Source of the DNA: Qipengyuania flava
GTDB taxonomy: Bacteria; Pseudomonadota; Alphaproteobacteria; Sphingomonadales; Sphingomonadaceae
Length of the DNA stretch: 64,000 nt
NCBI RefSeq assembly: GCF_011762005.1
Contig: NZ_JAASQU010000001.1
Coordinates: forward strand, 372,001-436,000
Reading direction: 5' to 3'
In this document: positions 27,719-37,116 of the stretch, piece by piece
Layout: the number at the start of each line of letters is the position of its first letter
Position numbering within the stretch: the stretch's first letter is position 1
Notes under the pieces: generated by a model
What the model was told of the DNA's origin: nothing
What the model saw: only the letters and a program-made list of their open reading frames with translations
Databases searched by the model: none
Made by a program: the position numbers and the translations under genes

Positions 27719-28579
27719 ATGACGATCGTCAACGGCCTCTCGGTCGATGTCGAAGACTGGTTCCAGGTCGGCGCGTTCGAGCACACGATCGCACGCGAGG
27801 ACTGGGACGGTCTCGAATTGCGCGTAGGCGACAATGTCGCGCGGATCCTCGACCTGTTCGACGAAGCCGGGGTGAAGGCGACCTTTTTCACGCTGGGCTG
27901 GATTGCCGAGCGCAATCGTGCCGCGATGCGGGCGATCGTAGATCGCGGGCATGAGCTCGCCAGCCACGGTTACGACCATGCGCGTGTCTTCACGCTGTCG
28001 CAGACGGAGTTTGCCGAAGATCTCGCAAAATCGCGCGCGATCCTCGAAGACGCCGCGGGCCAGGCGATAACCGGTTATCGTGCGCCGAGCTTCTCGATCG
28101 ATGCCCGCAACCGCTGGGCACATGAAGTATTGGCCGAGCATGGCTATGCCTATTCGTCCTCGGTCGCTCCCATCGTTCACGACCATTACGGCTGGCGCGA
28201 TGCACCGCGTTTCGCCTTCGACCCGGTCCCGGGTAGCGAGCTGGTCGAGATCCCCGTGACCACCGCGATCCTACGCGGCAAGCGGCTGGCGGCTGGCGGC
28301 GGCGGGTTCTTCCGCGTGCTGCCTTACGGGTTCAGCCGCTGGGCGATCAGGCAGGTCAACGCCGAGGGACGCCCGTCGGTGTTCTATTTCCACCCATGGG
28401 AAGTCGACCCCGGCCAGCCCCGGGTTGCGGGCGCGCCGCTGCGTTCCAGATTGCGGCATTACACCAATCTTTCGCGCATGGCGGGTAAACTGTCCGACCT
28501 GCTCGGCGACTTCGCCTGGGGCCGGATGGATGCGCTGGCGGCGCGCGAGAAGCCGCGGAGCCTGGATTGGGCGGCATGA
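27719..28579 (+). CDS. XrtA-system polysaccharide deacetylase
   Basis: A 286-residue NodB-type deacetylase with C-terminal DUF3473. Catalytic/metal residues are in LSVDVEDWFQV, ELASHGYDHARV and GYRAPSFSI, and the C-terminal VFYFHPWEVDPGQPR is DUF3473. It would de-N- or O-acetylate the growing polymer. ATG at 27719 is used; a TTG at 27710 with AGGAAGGGAG before it is an equally plausible start adding three residues. Stop overlaps the FemAB gene by ATGA. Confidence 0.9.
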   Translation: MTIVNGLSVDVEDWFQVGAFEHTIAREDWDGLELRVGDNVARILDLFDEAGVKATFFTLGWIAERNRAAMRAIVDRGHELASHGYDHARVFTLSQTEFAEDLAKSRAILEDAAGQAITGYRAPSFSIDARNRWAHEVLAEHGYAYSSSVAPIVHDHYGWRDAPRFAFDPVPGSELVEIPVTTAILRGKRLAAGGGGFFRVLPYGFSRWAIRQVNAEGRPSVFYFHPWEVDPGQPRVAGAPLRSRLRHYTNLSRMAGKLSDLLGDFAWGRMDALAAREKPRSLDWAA

Positions 28580-29637
28580 ACGCGCCGCTGCGCCACGCCG
28601 ACACTGTCAGGCAGGTTGATTTCGACGACCCGCGGGACATTGCGCGGGTCGAGGCATTCGTCGAAGAGCTGGACGGCAGCGTCTTCCACCGTCCGCTGTG
28701 GCTGCAGGCCATCGCGCGTGGCACGGGCAACGATGCGCTCGGTCTCGTGCTCGAGCGCGGGACGAGCCTGTGCGGCTGGCTGCCGTTGACTGGAGTGCAT
28801 TCTCCACTGTTCGGGCGTGCGCTGGTATCGAGTGGTTTCGGCATTGGCGGCGGAGCGCTGGCCGCCGATGCACGCGATGGCGAACGGTTGTGCCATGCCG
28901 CGGAGGAATTGGCGCAGCGGCTCTCGATCCCCGATATCGAATTGCGCGGTGGTGCCGCACCACACGACTGGAATGTGGTTACAGGTAAGCACGCCAATTT
29001 CGCGGGACCGCTAGCCGACGATGACGAGGCGCAATTGCTCGCCATCCCGCGCAAGGCGAGGGCCGAGGTGCGCAAGGGGCTGAAGAACGACCTCGCGACC
29101 ACTGTGGGCGCGGCGGAGCGTGACCGGATGGCGCATTACGCGGTCTATGCCGAAAGCGTCCGCAATCTCGGAACGCCGGTATTTCCGCGCAGCCTGTTCG
29201 ATGCGGTGCTCGACCTGTTCGGCGAAGCTGCCGACATCCTTACCGTGTGGGAGGGCGATACACCGGTATCGAGCGTCCTCTCGCTCTATCACGCGGGCGC
29301 GGTCATGCCGTTCTGGGGCGGCGGCACCTGGGGTGCAAGAGCGTTGCGTGCCAATGAACGGATGTATTACGAACTCATGGGTCACGCGCGACGCAAAGGA
29401 TGCACGCGGTTCGATTTCGGTCGCTCGAAAACCGGTAGCGGCCCGTTCGCTTTCAAGAAGAACTGGGGCTTCGAGCCCGAACCGCTGACCTATTACACCT
29501 GGTCTGCGGACGCGCGGCGGGGACGCAACATCGATCCGACCGACGAAAGCTATTCGGCAAAAATCGCCTTGTGGAAGCGGCTGCCGATGCCGGTAGCCAA
29601 TGGGCTGGGACCGTGGATCGCACGCGGACTGGCTTGA
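28576..29637 (+). CDS. FemAB-family XrtA/PEP-CTERM system-associated protein
   Basis: A 353-residue GNAT-fold protein of the FemAB-related family. Typical sequences are LDGSVFHRPLWLQAIA, IPRKARAEVRKGLKN, GTPVFPRSLFDAVLDLF and CTRFDFGRSKTGSGPFAFKKNWGF. These families transfer an acyl or aminoacyl group. It is the second such protein in the cluster after the one at 17667-18632. Translation is coupled to the deacetylase and to the glycosyltransferase (TGATG). Confidence 0.88.
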   Translation: MNAPLRHADTVRQVDFDDPRDIARVEAFVEELDGSVFHRPLWLQAIARGTGNDALGLVLERGTSLCGWLPLTGVHSPLFGRALVSSGFGIGGGALAADARDGERLCHAAEELAQRLSIPDIELRGGAAPHDWNVVTGKHANFAGPLADDDEAQLLAIPRKARAEVRKGLKNDLATTVGAAERDRMAHYAVYAESVRNLGTPVFPRSLFDAVLDLFGEAADILTVWEGDTPVSSVLSLYHAGAVMPFWGGGTWGARALRANERMYYELMGHARRKGCTRFDFGRSKTGSGPFAFKKNWGFEPEPLTYYTWSADARRGRNIDPTDESYSAKIALWKRLPMPVANGLGPWIARGLA

Positions 29638-30860
29638 TGGGCGAGACATTGTTCCTCGGGCACCGCGTGCCCTTTCCGCCCGATCGCGGCGACAAGATCC
29701 GCTCGCACCACCTGCTCAGGGCTCTGGCCCGGCGGGGGCCGGTCCATGTCGGCACTTTTGCCGAGAGCGCGGCGGACATGGCGCAGAAGCCCGCACTGGC
29801 CGAATTGGCGCGCACGCATGCGCTTGTCCGGCGGAGCAAGCCGCTCCCGCTCGCCGGGCTCGAAGCGCTATGGCAACGCCGCCCGGTCAGCCTCAGCGCG
29901 TTCGATCACGCCGCCATGCACCGCTATGTAGCAAAAACGCTCGGCAACCACCCGATCGATACGATCTTCGTGTTTTCGGGCCAGATGGGCCAATATGTAC
30001 CCCCGAATTTCGTGGGGAGGGTGATCGTCGATTTGTGCGACGTCGATAGCGCCAAGTTCGATGCCTATGCCGATGCCGGGAACCGCAGATGGCTCAACCG
30101 GCGCGAGGCGCGGCTGCTCGCACTGGAAGAGGAACGCCTCGCCGCGCGGGCGGACACAACGCTGTTGATCAGCGAAGCGGAAGCGCAGCTTTTTGCGTCA
30201 CGCCTCCGCCATTCCGGCTCTGCGCGGCTGCGAGCCCTTGGCAATGGCATCGATGCGGACTTTTTCGATCCTGCGCTTGTGGCAAGGCAGGCCGATCTGG
30301 AGGAGGGCGATGGCCCCCAGATCGTGTTCACCGGGCAGATGGATTACGCGCCGAATATCGCGGCGGCGCTCTGGATGATCGAGGAAATCATGCCGCGCTT
30401 GCGCCGTGCGCATGCGCGGGCGCGGTTCCATGTCGTGGGACGGTCGCCAAGCCGCGGCCTGAGAGAGAAGCACGGTGACCATGGCGCGCGGATATGGGGC
30501 GAGGTGCCCGATGTGCGACCGTTCCTAAAGTCCGCTGACATCGTGGTCGCGCCGTTGCTGATCGCGCGCGGCGTGCAGAACAAGGTTCTCGAAGCAATGG
30601 CGATGGCCCGCCCCGTGGTCCTCACCTCCGGCGCGGCTACCGGCATCGACGCCGAGGACGGCAACCACTTCGCTATCGCCCCGGCCGATCCCGAAGCAAT
30701 TGTCGCACGGATCGATGCTCTGGTCGCCGACCCTGTCATGGCCGAAACCATGGGTGCGGCCGCGCGCCGTTTCGTGGTCGAGCATATGGGTTGGGAGGCT
30801 GTCGCCGATCAACTCGGCGCCGTGCTCGACCAGCCACGGGACGCCTGCGATGCCGCCTGA
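29637..30860 (+). CDS. TIGR03087-family PEP-CTERM/XrtA system glycosyltransferase
   Basis: A 407-residue GT4-like sugar transferase. N-terminal FLGHRVPFPPDRGDKIRSHH is diagnostic; the C-terminal GT domain includes IVFTGQMDYAPNIAALW-like sequence, ADIVVAPLLIARGVQNKVLEAMAMARPVV and a terminal helical part. It adds a sugar in repeat-unit assembly. It begins at the FemAB stop and its 3' end overlaps xrtA by 11 bp. Confidence 0.9.
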   Translation: MGETLFLGHRVPFPPDRGDKIRSHHLLRALARRGPVHVGTFAESAADMAQKPALAELARTHALVRRSKPLPLAGLEALWQRRPVSLSAFDHAAMHRYVAKTLGNHPIDTIFVFSGQMGQYVPPNFVGRVIVDLCDVDSAKFDAYADAGNRRWLNRREARLLALEEERLAARADTTLLISEAEAQLFASRLRHSGSARLRALGNGIDADFFDPALVARQADLEEGDGPQIVFTGQMDYAPNIAAALWMIEEIMPRLRRAHARARFHVVGRSPSRGLREKHGDHGARIWGEVPDVRPFLKSADIVVAPLLIARGVQNKVLEAMAMARPVVLTSGAATGIDAEDGNHFAIAPADPEAIVARIDALVADPVMAETMGAAARRFVVEHMGWEAVADQLGAVLDQPRDACDAA

Positions 30861-31824
30861 GAACCCGGTAGAACGACGTCCTGCGTCCCTGATGTGGCTG
30901 GGCGTGGCCGCGATTGCGCTGTTCGCGCTGACATTTGCCGAATGGCGCGCGATGGCGCACCAGTGGTGGAATATCGACACCTACAGCCATATCCTGCTGG
31001 TCCCACCGATCATCGGTTGGGTCGCATGGATCCGGCGAGAGGAAATCGCGCGTGCGGGGCTGCGCGGCTGGTGGCCCGGTGTGGTTTGGACATTGCTCGG
31101 CCTGTCATGCTGGGCACTGGGGCGGGCGCTGGAGATCAATACCATCGCGCAGGGCGGGGCGGTGGTCGCGCTGCAAGGCGCCGTGCTCGCTTTGCTGGGC
31201 CTACGCGCGGGGATCGTCTTGGCGTTTCCGCTTGCCTATGGCCTCGTGCTCGTTCCGTTCGGCGACGAGATCATTCCCCCGCTGCAGATGATCACTGCCG
31301 AAATTGCCACCGCGATGACCCGGTGGAGCGGTATCGAGATGGTCGCCGACGGTATCCTTATCGATACACCCGCAGGACTGTTCATCGTTGCGGAGGAATG
31401 CTCGGGAGTGAAATTCCTGATCGCCATGGTCGCGCTCGGCATCCTCGTCGCGCATACCTGTTTTTCGAGTTGGCATCGCCGGGCGTGGTTTCTCTTCGCC
31501 TGCGTCGTTGTTCCGGTCATCGCCAATGGTATCCGCGCCTGGGCGACGATCTTCATCGCCCAATATGTCGGCGCCGAAGCCGCGGGCGGGTTCGACCATA
31601 TCGTCTATGGCTGGTTCTTCTTCGCGCTGGTGCTGGCACTGGTTCTGGGGGTGGCCTGGCGGTGGTTCGAGCGCGAGCCCGAGGAGGCCGGCTGGAGCGC
31701 AGATGAGATTGCGGCAATGCGCTGGGTGCAACAATGGGAAGGACGTGCACCTGCCCCGGTAATTATCGGGATTGCGACGCTGCTGGCTGCGGGTTTCTTT
31801 GCCGTGTTTGCGCAGTTGGTCTAG
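30850..31824 (+). CDS. xrtA: Exosortase A
   Basis: A 324-residue polytopic membrane transpeptidase/protease of the EpsH family, acting on PEP-CTERM sorting signals. About eight transmembrane helices; catalytic cysteine C184 in VAEECSGVKF, arginine R229 in NGIRAW and histidine H250 in DHIVYGWFFF are all present. The protein ends soon after a final hydrophobic helix (IIGIATLLAAGFFAVFAQLV) and has no EpsI (DUF3485) domain, which is often fused here. Starts inside the glycosyltransferase 3' end. Confidence 0.93.
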   Translation: MPPENPVERRPASLMWLGVAAIALFALTFAEWRAMAHQWWNIDTYSHILLVPPIIGWVAWIRREEIARAGLRGWWPGVVWTLLGLSCWALGRALEINTIAQGGAVVALQGAVLALLGLRAGIVLAFPLAYGLVLVPFGDEIIPPLQMITAEIATAMTRWSGIEMVADGILIDTPAGLFIVAEECSGVKFLIAMVALGILVAHTCFSSWHRRAWFLFACVVVPVIANGIRAWATIFIAQYVGAEAAGGFDHIVYGWFFFALVLALVLGVAWRWFEREPEEAGWSADEIAAMRWVQQWEGRAPAPVIIGIATLLAAGFFAVFAQLV

Positions 31825-31834
31825 GCAACGGCTC

Positions 31835-33733
31835 ATGTGCGGGATCGCCGGGATTTTCCATTACGAGACGGTGAAGCCGGTCGACCCGAAGCGGGTCGAA
31901 CGGATGACCGATGCCATCGCGCATCGCGGGCCTGACGGCAGCGGCGTCTGGACCGCCCCGGGTATCGGGTTGGGGCACCGGCGGCTGTCGATCATCGATC
32001 TGGCGGGTTCGCCGCAGCCGATGCACTCTGCCGACGAACGCGCGGTCATCGTCTTCAACGGCGAGATCTACAACTATCGCGAATTGCGGCGCGAGCTCGA
32101 GCAGGGCGGGGCGGTTTTCCGCACCGATGGGGATACAGAGGTCATCCTTGCAGCCTGGCAGAAATGGGGCCCCGACTGCCTGCGCCGGTTCGACGGCATG
32201 TTCGCCTTTGCGCTCTACGACTGCGCGGCACGCAGGCTTTTCCTCGCGCGCGACCGGTTCGGCGTGAAACCACTCTACCTCGCGCGGATCGAGGGCGGTG
32301 CACTGGCCTTCGCCAGCGAACTGAAAGGCCTGCTCGCCAATCCCCTGCTACGCCGGACAATCGATCCACTCGCGATCGAAGACTACATGACATGGGGATA
32401 TGTTCCCGATCATCGTTCGATCCTGCAGGGCGTCGATAAACTCCCCGCCGGGCATTTCATGCTGCTCGAACACGGACGCCAACCGGGTCCGCCACAGCAA
32501 TGGTGGGACATCAGCTTCGAGCGGCGCGAGAAGGGGAGCACGCAGGATCTTTCCGCGCAGCTCCTGCACCTGATGCGCGAAGGCGTGACCAGCAGGATGG
32601 TCGCCGACGTGCCGCTCGGTGCCTTTCTCTCGGGCGGCGTCGACAGTTCCTCGGTCGTTGCGCTGATGAGCGAGGCCAGCACAGTGCCGGTGACCAGTTG
32701 CTCGATCGGTTTCGATGTCGCGAGCGTCGATGAAACGCAATACGCGCGGCAGGTTGCCGGGCAGTTCGACACCGACCATCACGAACGTATCGTCTCGGCC
32801 GACCAGTTCGGCGAGATAGACCGTATTGCGGCAATCTTCGACGAGCCCTTTGCCGATGCCAGCGCCTTGCCGACGCTGCGGGTATGCGAACTTGCGCGCG
32901 AGCATGTGACCGTGGCGCTGTCGGGCGACGGCGCCGACGAGGCTTTTGCCGGATATCGCCGCCAACTGTTCCATGCGCGCGAGGAACAGGCCCGTTCGGT
33001 GCTGCCCGCGGCGCTGCGCCAGCCGGTGTTCGGCGCGCTTGGGCGAATCTGGCCGAAGGCCGACTGGGCACCGCGCCCGCTGCGTGCGAAATCCACCTTG
33101 CTGTCGCTCGCCGAGAATGGCGAGGCGGGCTATGCGCGGGCGCTGTCGATCCTCTCCCCCGAGCAGCGCCAGCGGCTCTATGGTGCGACGCTGCTGCGCG
33201 AACGGGGCGACTACCGGGCAGAGCAACCGTTCGAGAAACTTATGCGCGATGCCCCCGCGCGTAGCGGCTTGGACCGGGCGCAATATGCCGATCTGAAGTT
33301 CTGGCTACCCGGAGACATCCTGACCAAGACCGACCGTACCAGCATGGCGGTTGGTCTGGAGGCGCGCGAGCCGTTGCTCGACCATCGGCTCGTCGAATTC
33401 GGAGCACGGCTTTCGCATCGCCAACGCCTGCGCGGGACCACGGGCAAATGGCTGGTCAAGCATACGATGCAGCGATACCTGCCCGACGACATCCTCTATC
33501 GTTCGAAGCAGGGTTTCGTGACGCCCGTGTCGCAATGGCTGCGCGGACCGCTTGCTTCCGAAGCCCGCGCTGTCGCCGCAAGCGAGGTGCTGGTGGGTAG
33601 CGGATGGTTCGCCCGCAAGGTCCTGAGGCGCCTTGCGGACGACCACATTTCCGGTCGCAGCGATCACGGACGTGTGCTTTGGCAGCTGCTGATGCTCGAT
33701 CGTTCGCTGCGACAGCTGAAGCCGAGCGCCTAG
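31835..33733 (+). CDS. XrtA/PEP-CTERM system amidotransferase (asparagine synthase-like)
   Basis: A 632-residue class-II glutamine amidotransferase plus synthetase. Catalytic Cys2 in MCGIAGIF; NGEIYNYRELR; FDGMFAFALYD; synthetase P-loop FLSGGVDSSSVVAL near residue 268; and SGDGADEAFAGYRR. This is the XrtA-associated relative of AsnB and probably amidates a sugar acid or amino acid of the polymer. Start at 31835, 10 bp after xrtA. It ends the plus-strand arm, with a stop sharing CTAG with pirin. Confidence 0.91.
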   Translation: MCGIAGIFHYETVKPVDPKRVERMTDAIAHRGPDGSGVWTAPGIGLGHRRLSIIDLAGSPQPMHSADERAVIVFNGEIYNYRELRRELEQGGAVFRTDGDTEVILAAWQKWGPDCLRRFDGMFAFALYDCAARRLFLARDRFGVKPLYLARIEGGALAFASELKGLLANPLLRRTIDPLAIEDYMTWGYVPDHRSILQGVDKLPAGHFMLLEHGRQPGPPQQWWDISFERREKGSTQDLSAQLLHLMREGVTSRMVADVPLGAFLSGGVDSSSVVALMSEASTVPVTSCSIGFDVASVDETQYARQVAGQFDTDHHERIVSADQFGEIDRIAAIFDEPFADASALPTLRVCELAREHVTVALSGDGADEAFAGYRRQLFHAREEQARSVLPAALRQPVFGALGRIWPKADWAPRPLRAKSTLLSLAENGEAGYARALSILSPEQRQRLYGATLLRERGDYRAEQPFEKLMRDAPARSGLDRAQYADLKFWLPGDILTKTDRTSMAVGLEAREPLLDHRLVEFGARLSHRQRLRGTTGKWLVKHTMQRYLPDDILYRSKQGFVTPVSQWLRGPLASEARAVAASEVLVGSGWFARKVLRRLADDHISGRSDHGRVLWQLLMLDRSLRQLKPSA

Positions 33734-34428
33734 CGCGCGTCGACCAGCACGACCTCGGCATCGTCGAGAGCTTCGACCGAGATCTCGCTTTCGCCGGTCA
33801 CCGCGATCCCGTCGCGCGGCCGTGCCTCGACCCCGTTCACGCGGACGCGGCCCGTCGGCGCGACGAGATATTGGTGACGGTCGGGCGAAGTGGTCCAGAC
33901 CGCCGTCTGACCGGTCGAGAGCGTGGTTGCCGCGACCTTGGCGTCGGTGCGGATAGGCAGTGCGTCGTCGACATCAGGCGTGCCGCTAGCGAGCACTTCG
34001 AAACCGCCTTCGCGCGTGGCCTTGGGAAAGGCGCGCTGCCCCCATCCGGGTTTGTCGCCCGTCCGGTCAGGAATGATCCAGATCTGGAACAGCGTGGTCT
34101 GCTCGTCCTCGAGATTGTATTCGGCATGGGTGATTCCCGTGCCCGCGCTCATCACCTGCACGTCGCCCGCCACGGTCCGGCCCTCGTTGCCGAGGCTGTC
34201 GCGGTGGCTGATCGCGCCGCTGCGCACGAAGGTGACGATTTCCATGTCGCGGTGCGGGTGCGGCGGGAAACCGCTCTGCGCCGCGATGGTGTCGTCGTTC
34301 CACACGCGGATGCTGCCCCAGCCCATTCGCTCGGGGTCGTGGTAATTGGCGAAGCTGAAGTGGTGCCGCGCGTCGAGCCAGCCGTGGTCGGCATGGCCAA
34401 GCGTGGCGAAGGGTCGGATATCGATCAT
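33730..34428 (-). CDS. Pirin-family bicupin protein
   Basis: A 232-residue pirin of the YhhW type. Metal-binding histidines lie in GFPPHPHRDMEIVTFV and the following SAGTGITHAEYN; N-terminal HHFSFANYHDPERMGWGSIRVWNDD is characteristic. Some members are quercetin dioxygenases, others regulators; the substrate is unknown. The 104 bp between its start and zapE hold its promoter. Convergent with the XrtA amidotransferase, sharing its stop tetranucleotide. Confidence 0.88.
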   Translation of the reverse strand: MIDIRPFATLGHADHGWLDARHHFSFANYHDPERMGWGSIRVWNDDTIAAQSGFPPHPHRDMEIVTFVRSGAISHRDSLGNEGRTVAGDVQVMSAGTGITHAEYNLEDEQTTLFQIWIIPDRTGDKPGWGQRAFPKATREGGFEVLASGTPDVDDALPIRTDAKVAATTLSTGQTAVWTTSPDRHQYLVAPTGRVRVNGVEARPRDGIAVTGESEISVEALDDAEVVLVDAR

Positions 34429-34531
34429 GGTCCATTCTCACATCGGCGGGGTGTTGACGCCGGTATTCAGGCGATGTGGGGGCGGCTCCAAGCCCGTCAA
34501 GAAACACCGATGTGACTGCCCTGCGGCCCAG

Positions 34532-35644
34532 CTAGGCGGCGCCGTGACCCCGCGCCATGTAATCGGCGCTCTGCATTTCCTTGAGGCGGCTGACCGTCCG
34601 CTCGAACTCGAACGCGCCGTCGCCGGCGGTGTAGAGGTCCTCGGGTTCGGCCGCCGCGGTGACGAACAGCTTGACGCCGTTCTCGTAGAGTGCGTCGATG
34701 AGCTTGGTGAAGCGGATCGCCTCGTTGCGGTTGTCGGGCGACATGGCGGGGACGCCGACCACGATCACCGTGTGATAGGCATGCGCGATCGCGAGATAAT
34801 CCGCTGCACCACGGTTTTCGCCACACAGCCGCTTGAAGCTGAACACGCCCACGCCCTTGAGACTCTTGGGCACGTGGATCGTTCGCCCGCCGCCCAGTTC
34901 CAGTTCGGCGCTGGGAACATGCGCCGCATCCTCGGGCGCGTAATCGGTGAGGCGGAAGAACGCCTCGCGCACCTGCGCGGTTGCCCTGTCGCCCAACGGG
35001 GCGTGCCAGGTCGCGATATCGCCCAGCCGGTCGAGCCGATAATCGGTCGGGCCATTGAGCGGCAGCACGTCCATCTCGGCTTCGACGAGATCGATGAACG
35101 GGAGGAACAGAGATCGGTTGAGCCCGTCCTTGTAGAGATCATGCGGTGGGCGGTTGCTGGTGGTGACCACGGTCACGCCCTCATCACGAATCAGCGCAGT
35201 GAACAGCCGCGCCATGATCGCCGCGTCGGCGGTGTTGTTCACCACCATCTCGTCGAAGGCGAGGCAGCGCACATCGGCTGCGATATCGCGCGCGACCTTG
35301 CCGGTGGGATCGCCGGGATCGCTTTCCCGCCGCTCGCGCATCCGCCGGTCGACCTCGAGCATGAACTCGTGGAAATGCGCGCGGCGTTTCTCGGCGATCC
35401 CCAGCGTCTCGACGAACAGGTCCATCAGCATCGACTTGCCGCGCCCGACGCCGCCCCACATGTAGACGCCTTCGGGCCGTGCCTTCTTCGGCTTAAACAG
35501 CTGCGCCAAAAGCCCGCCCGAGCTATCCGCCTCGAGGTCCTTCTGCAGCCGGTCGAGCCGCTGGGCGGCACGGCGCTGGTCGGGATCGGCCTGCAATTCG
35601 CCCGCCGAGACGAGCCGCTCGTAGCGGGCGAGCATTCCGGTCAC
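34532..35644 (-). CDS. zapE: Cell division protein ZapE (AFG1-like ATPase)
   Basis: A 370-residue AAA-family ATPase related to yeast AFG1. Walker A MWGGVGRGKSMLMDLF near residue 83, Walker B LAFDEMVVNN, and TSNRPPHDLYKDGLNR are conserved. ZapE binds FtsZ and affects ring stability in E. coli. Start is GTG at 35644, overlapping the stop of the thioesterase gene (GTGA); ATG at 35635 is the alternative. It ends a three-gene operon with sdhB and the thioesterase. Confidence 0.9.
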   Translation of the reverse strand: MTGMLARYERLVSAGELQADPDQRRAAQRLDRLQKDLEADSSGGLLAQLFKPKKARPEGVYMWGGVGRGKSMLMDLFVETLGIAEKRRAHFHEFMLEVDRRMRERRESDPGDPTGKVARDIAADVRCLAFDEMVVNNTADAAIMARLFTALIRDEGVTVVTTSNRPPHDLYKDGLNRSLFLPFIDLVEAEMDVLPLNGPTDYRLDRLGDIATWHAPLGDRATAQVREAFFRLTDYAPEDAAHVPSAELELGGGRTIHVPKSLKGVGVFSFKRLCGENRGAADYLAIAHAYHTVIVVGVPAMSPDNRNEAIRFTKLIDALYENGVKLFVTAAAEPEDLYTAGDGAFEFERTVSRLKEMQSADYMARGHGAA

Positions 35645-36108
35645 GCGGCGGCGCGGGGCTTGATCTTCTTGACGATGCCCGAGAAGCTGGCGACCGCATG
35701 GTCTTCCTGAACCACCGTGCCGCGCACGAACACCATACTACCCGTTTCGCGGACGATCTCGCATACCGCGTCGAGCGGCATGTCGGGCTTGCCGCCGCCC
35801 ACGAACTGCGTCGACAGTTCGACCGTCACCGACGGGCCGGCATTGCCGCTGCCGATATTGTGCATGGTGGTGAACAGCGAAATGTCGATCAGCGACAGCG
35901 TCACCGCGCCGTGGATGATGCCCTGCAGGTTCTGGTGGCGCCGTTCGGGGAACATGCGCAGCCGCGCCTTCCCGTCATCGTCGACGCGGGTGATGAGCTT
36001 GCCCATCACCGCGCCGTTGAACAGCGTTTCGTCCTTGAGATTCCAATGGCGCCAGCCCGGATTATCCGGGTCGGGGCCATGGTCGAAAACGTCGTCGCGC
36101 AGCGCCAC
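35641..36108 (-). CDS. PaaI-family hotdog thioesterase
   Basis: A 155-residue single hotdog domain. Family signs are FPERRHQNLQGIIHGAVTLSLID with the helix histidine/glycine, and VTVELSTQFVGGGKPDMPL. It hydrolyses acyl-CoA thioesters; the acyl group is unknown. Start is GTG at 36108, 11 bp downstream of sdhB. Its stop overlaps the zapE GTG, so it is translated as part of the sdhB operon. Confidence 0.85.
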   Translation of the reverse strand: MALRDDVFDHGPDPDNPGWRHWNLKDETLFNGAVMGKLITRVDDDGKARLRMFPERRHQNLQGIIHGAVTLSLIDISLFTTMHNIGSGNAGPSVTVELSTQFVGGGKPDMPLDAVCEIVRETGSMVFVRGTVVQEDHAVASFSGIVKKIKPRAAA

Positions 36109-36119
36109 TAGACAGGTCT

Positions 36120-36902
36120 TTAGATCGCGCGTTCGGCGATCATCTTCTTGGTTTCGGCGATTGCCTTGGCTGGGCTGAGGCCCTTCGGGCAGACATTCGC
36201 ACAGTTCATGATGGTGTGGCAGCGATAGAGGCGGAAGGGGTCTTCCAACTGGTCGAGCCGTTCACCGGTCATTTCGTCGCGGCTGTCGGCCAGCCAGCGA
36301 TAGGCCTGCAGCAGGATCGCGGGGCCCAGGAACTTGTCCGAATTCCACCAATAGCTGGGGCAGGCGGTCGAGCAGCAGGCGCACAGGATACATTCGTAGA
36401 GGCCGTCGAGTTGCTCGCGCTGTTCGGGCGACTGCAGCCGTTCCTTGCCGCTCGGCGTGGTCGAGACGGTCTGCAACCAGGGACGGATGCTGGCGTATTG
36501 CGCATAGAAATGCGTGAAGTCGGGCACGAGGTCCTTGATCACGTCCATGCTCGGCAGCGGAGTGATGCGGATTTCACCCTTGAGATCCTCGATTGCGGTG
36601 GTGCAGGCGAGACCGTTCTTGCCGTTGAGATTCATCGAGCACGAACCGCAGATCCCTTCGCGGCACGAACGGCGGAAGGTGAGCGTGGGATCGATTTCGT
36701 TCTTGATTTTGAACAGTGCATCCAGGACCATCGGGCCGCAATCGTCGAGATCGAGCTCGAACGTATCGTAACGCGGGTTCTCGCCGCTATCGGGATCGTA
36801 GCGATAGATCTTGAATTTGCGGATGCGCGAACCGCCCTCGGCCTTGTGGGTACGGCTCTTGCCGGTGATCTTCGAATTCTTGGGAAGGGTGAAGGTCGCC
36901 AT
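36120..36902 (-). CDS. sdhB: Succinate dehydrogenase iron-sulfur subunit
   Basis: A 260-residue subunit of complex II, carrying the 2Fe-2S ([12 protein letters not shown]), 4Fe-4S ([12 protein letters not shown]) and 3Fe-4S ([15 protein letters not shown]) cluster motifs. Length is typical. It is first in a minus-strand operon with thioesterase and zapE. sdhC, sdhD and sdhA are not immediately upstream, where an unrelated SDR runs the other way; they must be elsewhere on the genome. Confidence 0.96.
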   Translation of the reverse strand: MATFTLPKNSKITGKSRTHKAEGGSRIRKFKIYRYDPDSGENPRYDTFELDLDDCGPMVLDALFKIKNEIDPTLTFRRSCREGICGSCSMNLNGKNGLACTTAIEDLKGEIRITPLPSMDVIKDLVPDFTHFYAQYASIRPWLQTVSTTPSGKERLQSPEQREQLDGLYECILCACCSTACPSYWWNSDKFLGPAILLQAYRWLADSRDEMTGERLDQLEDPFRLYRCHTIMNCANVCPKGLSPAKAIAETKKMIAERAI

Positions 36903-37116
36903 TACGCTATCGGTCCTGTTGCTTTGCGAAACCCATCTAGCGGCTCGCGCGATGCGCGCAAGGCCGAGTGTGACGCAAATCCTGCAATGCCGTTGCGACG
37001 GGATGGAACACAGCCGAGCCACGCCAGCACGAAAACCTGTCCCGCTGCGAAACCTTCGCAAACCGAAGGAAATGCCGGGGAACCTGCGAGTGCCTTCGCG
37101 GGTCTAATGAGGCAAG

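Noticed and set aside
31824-31840. Frameshift removing EpsI from exosortase A
   Set aside because: The stop is immediately followed by the amidotransferase ATG 10 bp later; there is no residual EpsI sequence in any frame, so it is absence, not truncation by a shift.
34439-34478. Inverted repeat CACATCG ... CGATGTG upstream of pirin
   Set aside because: 7-bp arms 26 bp apart in a GC-rich sequence are expected by chance, and there is no further support for an operator.
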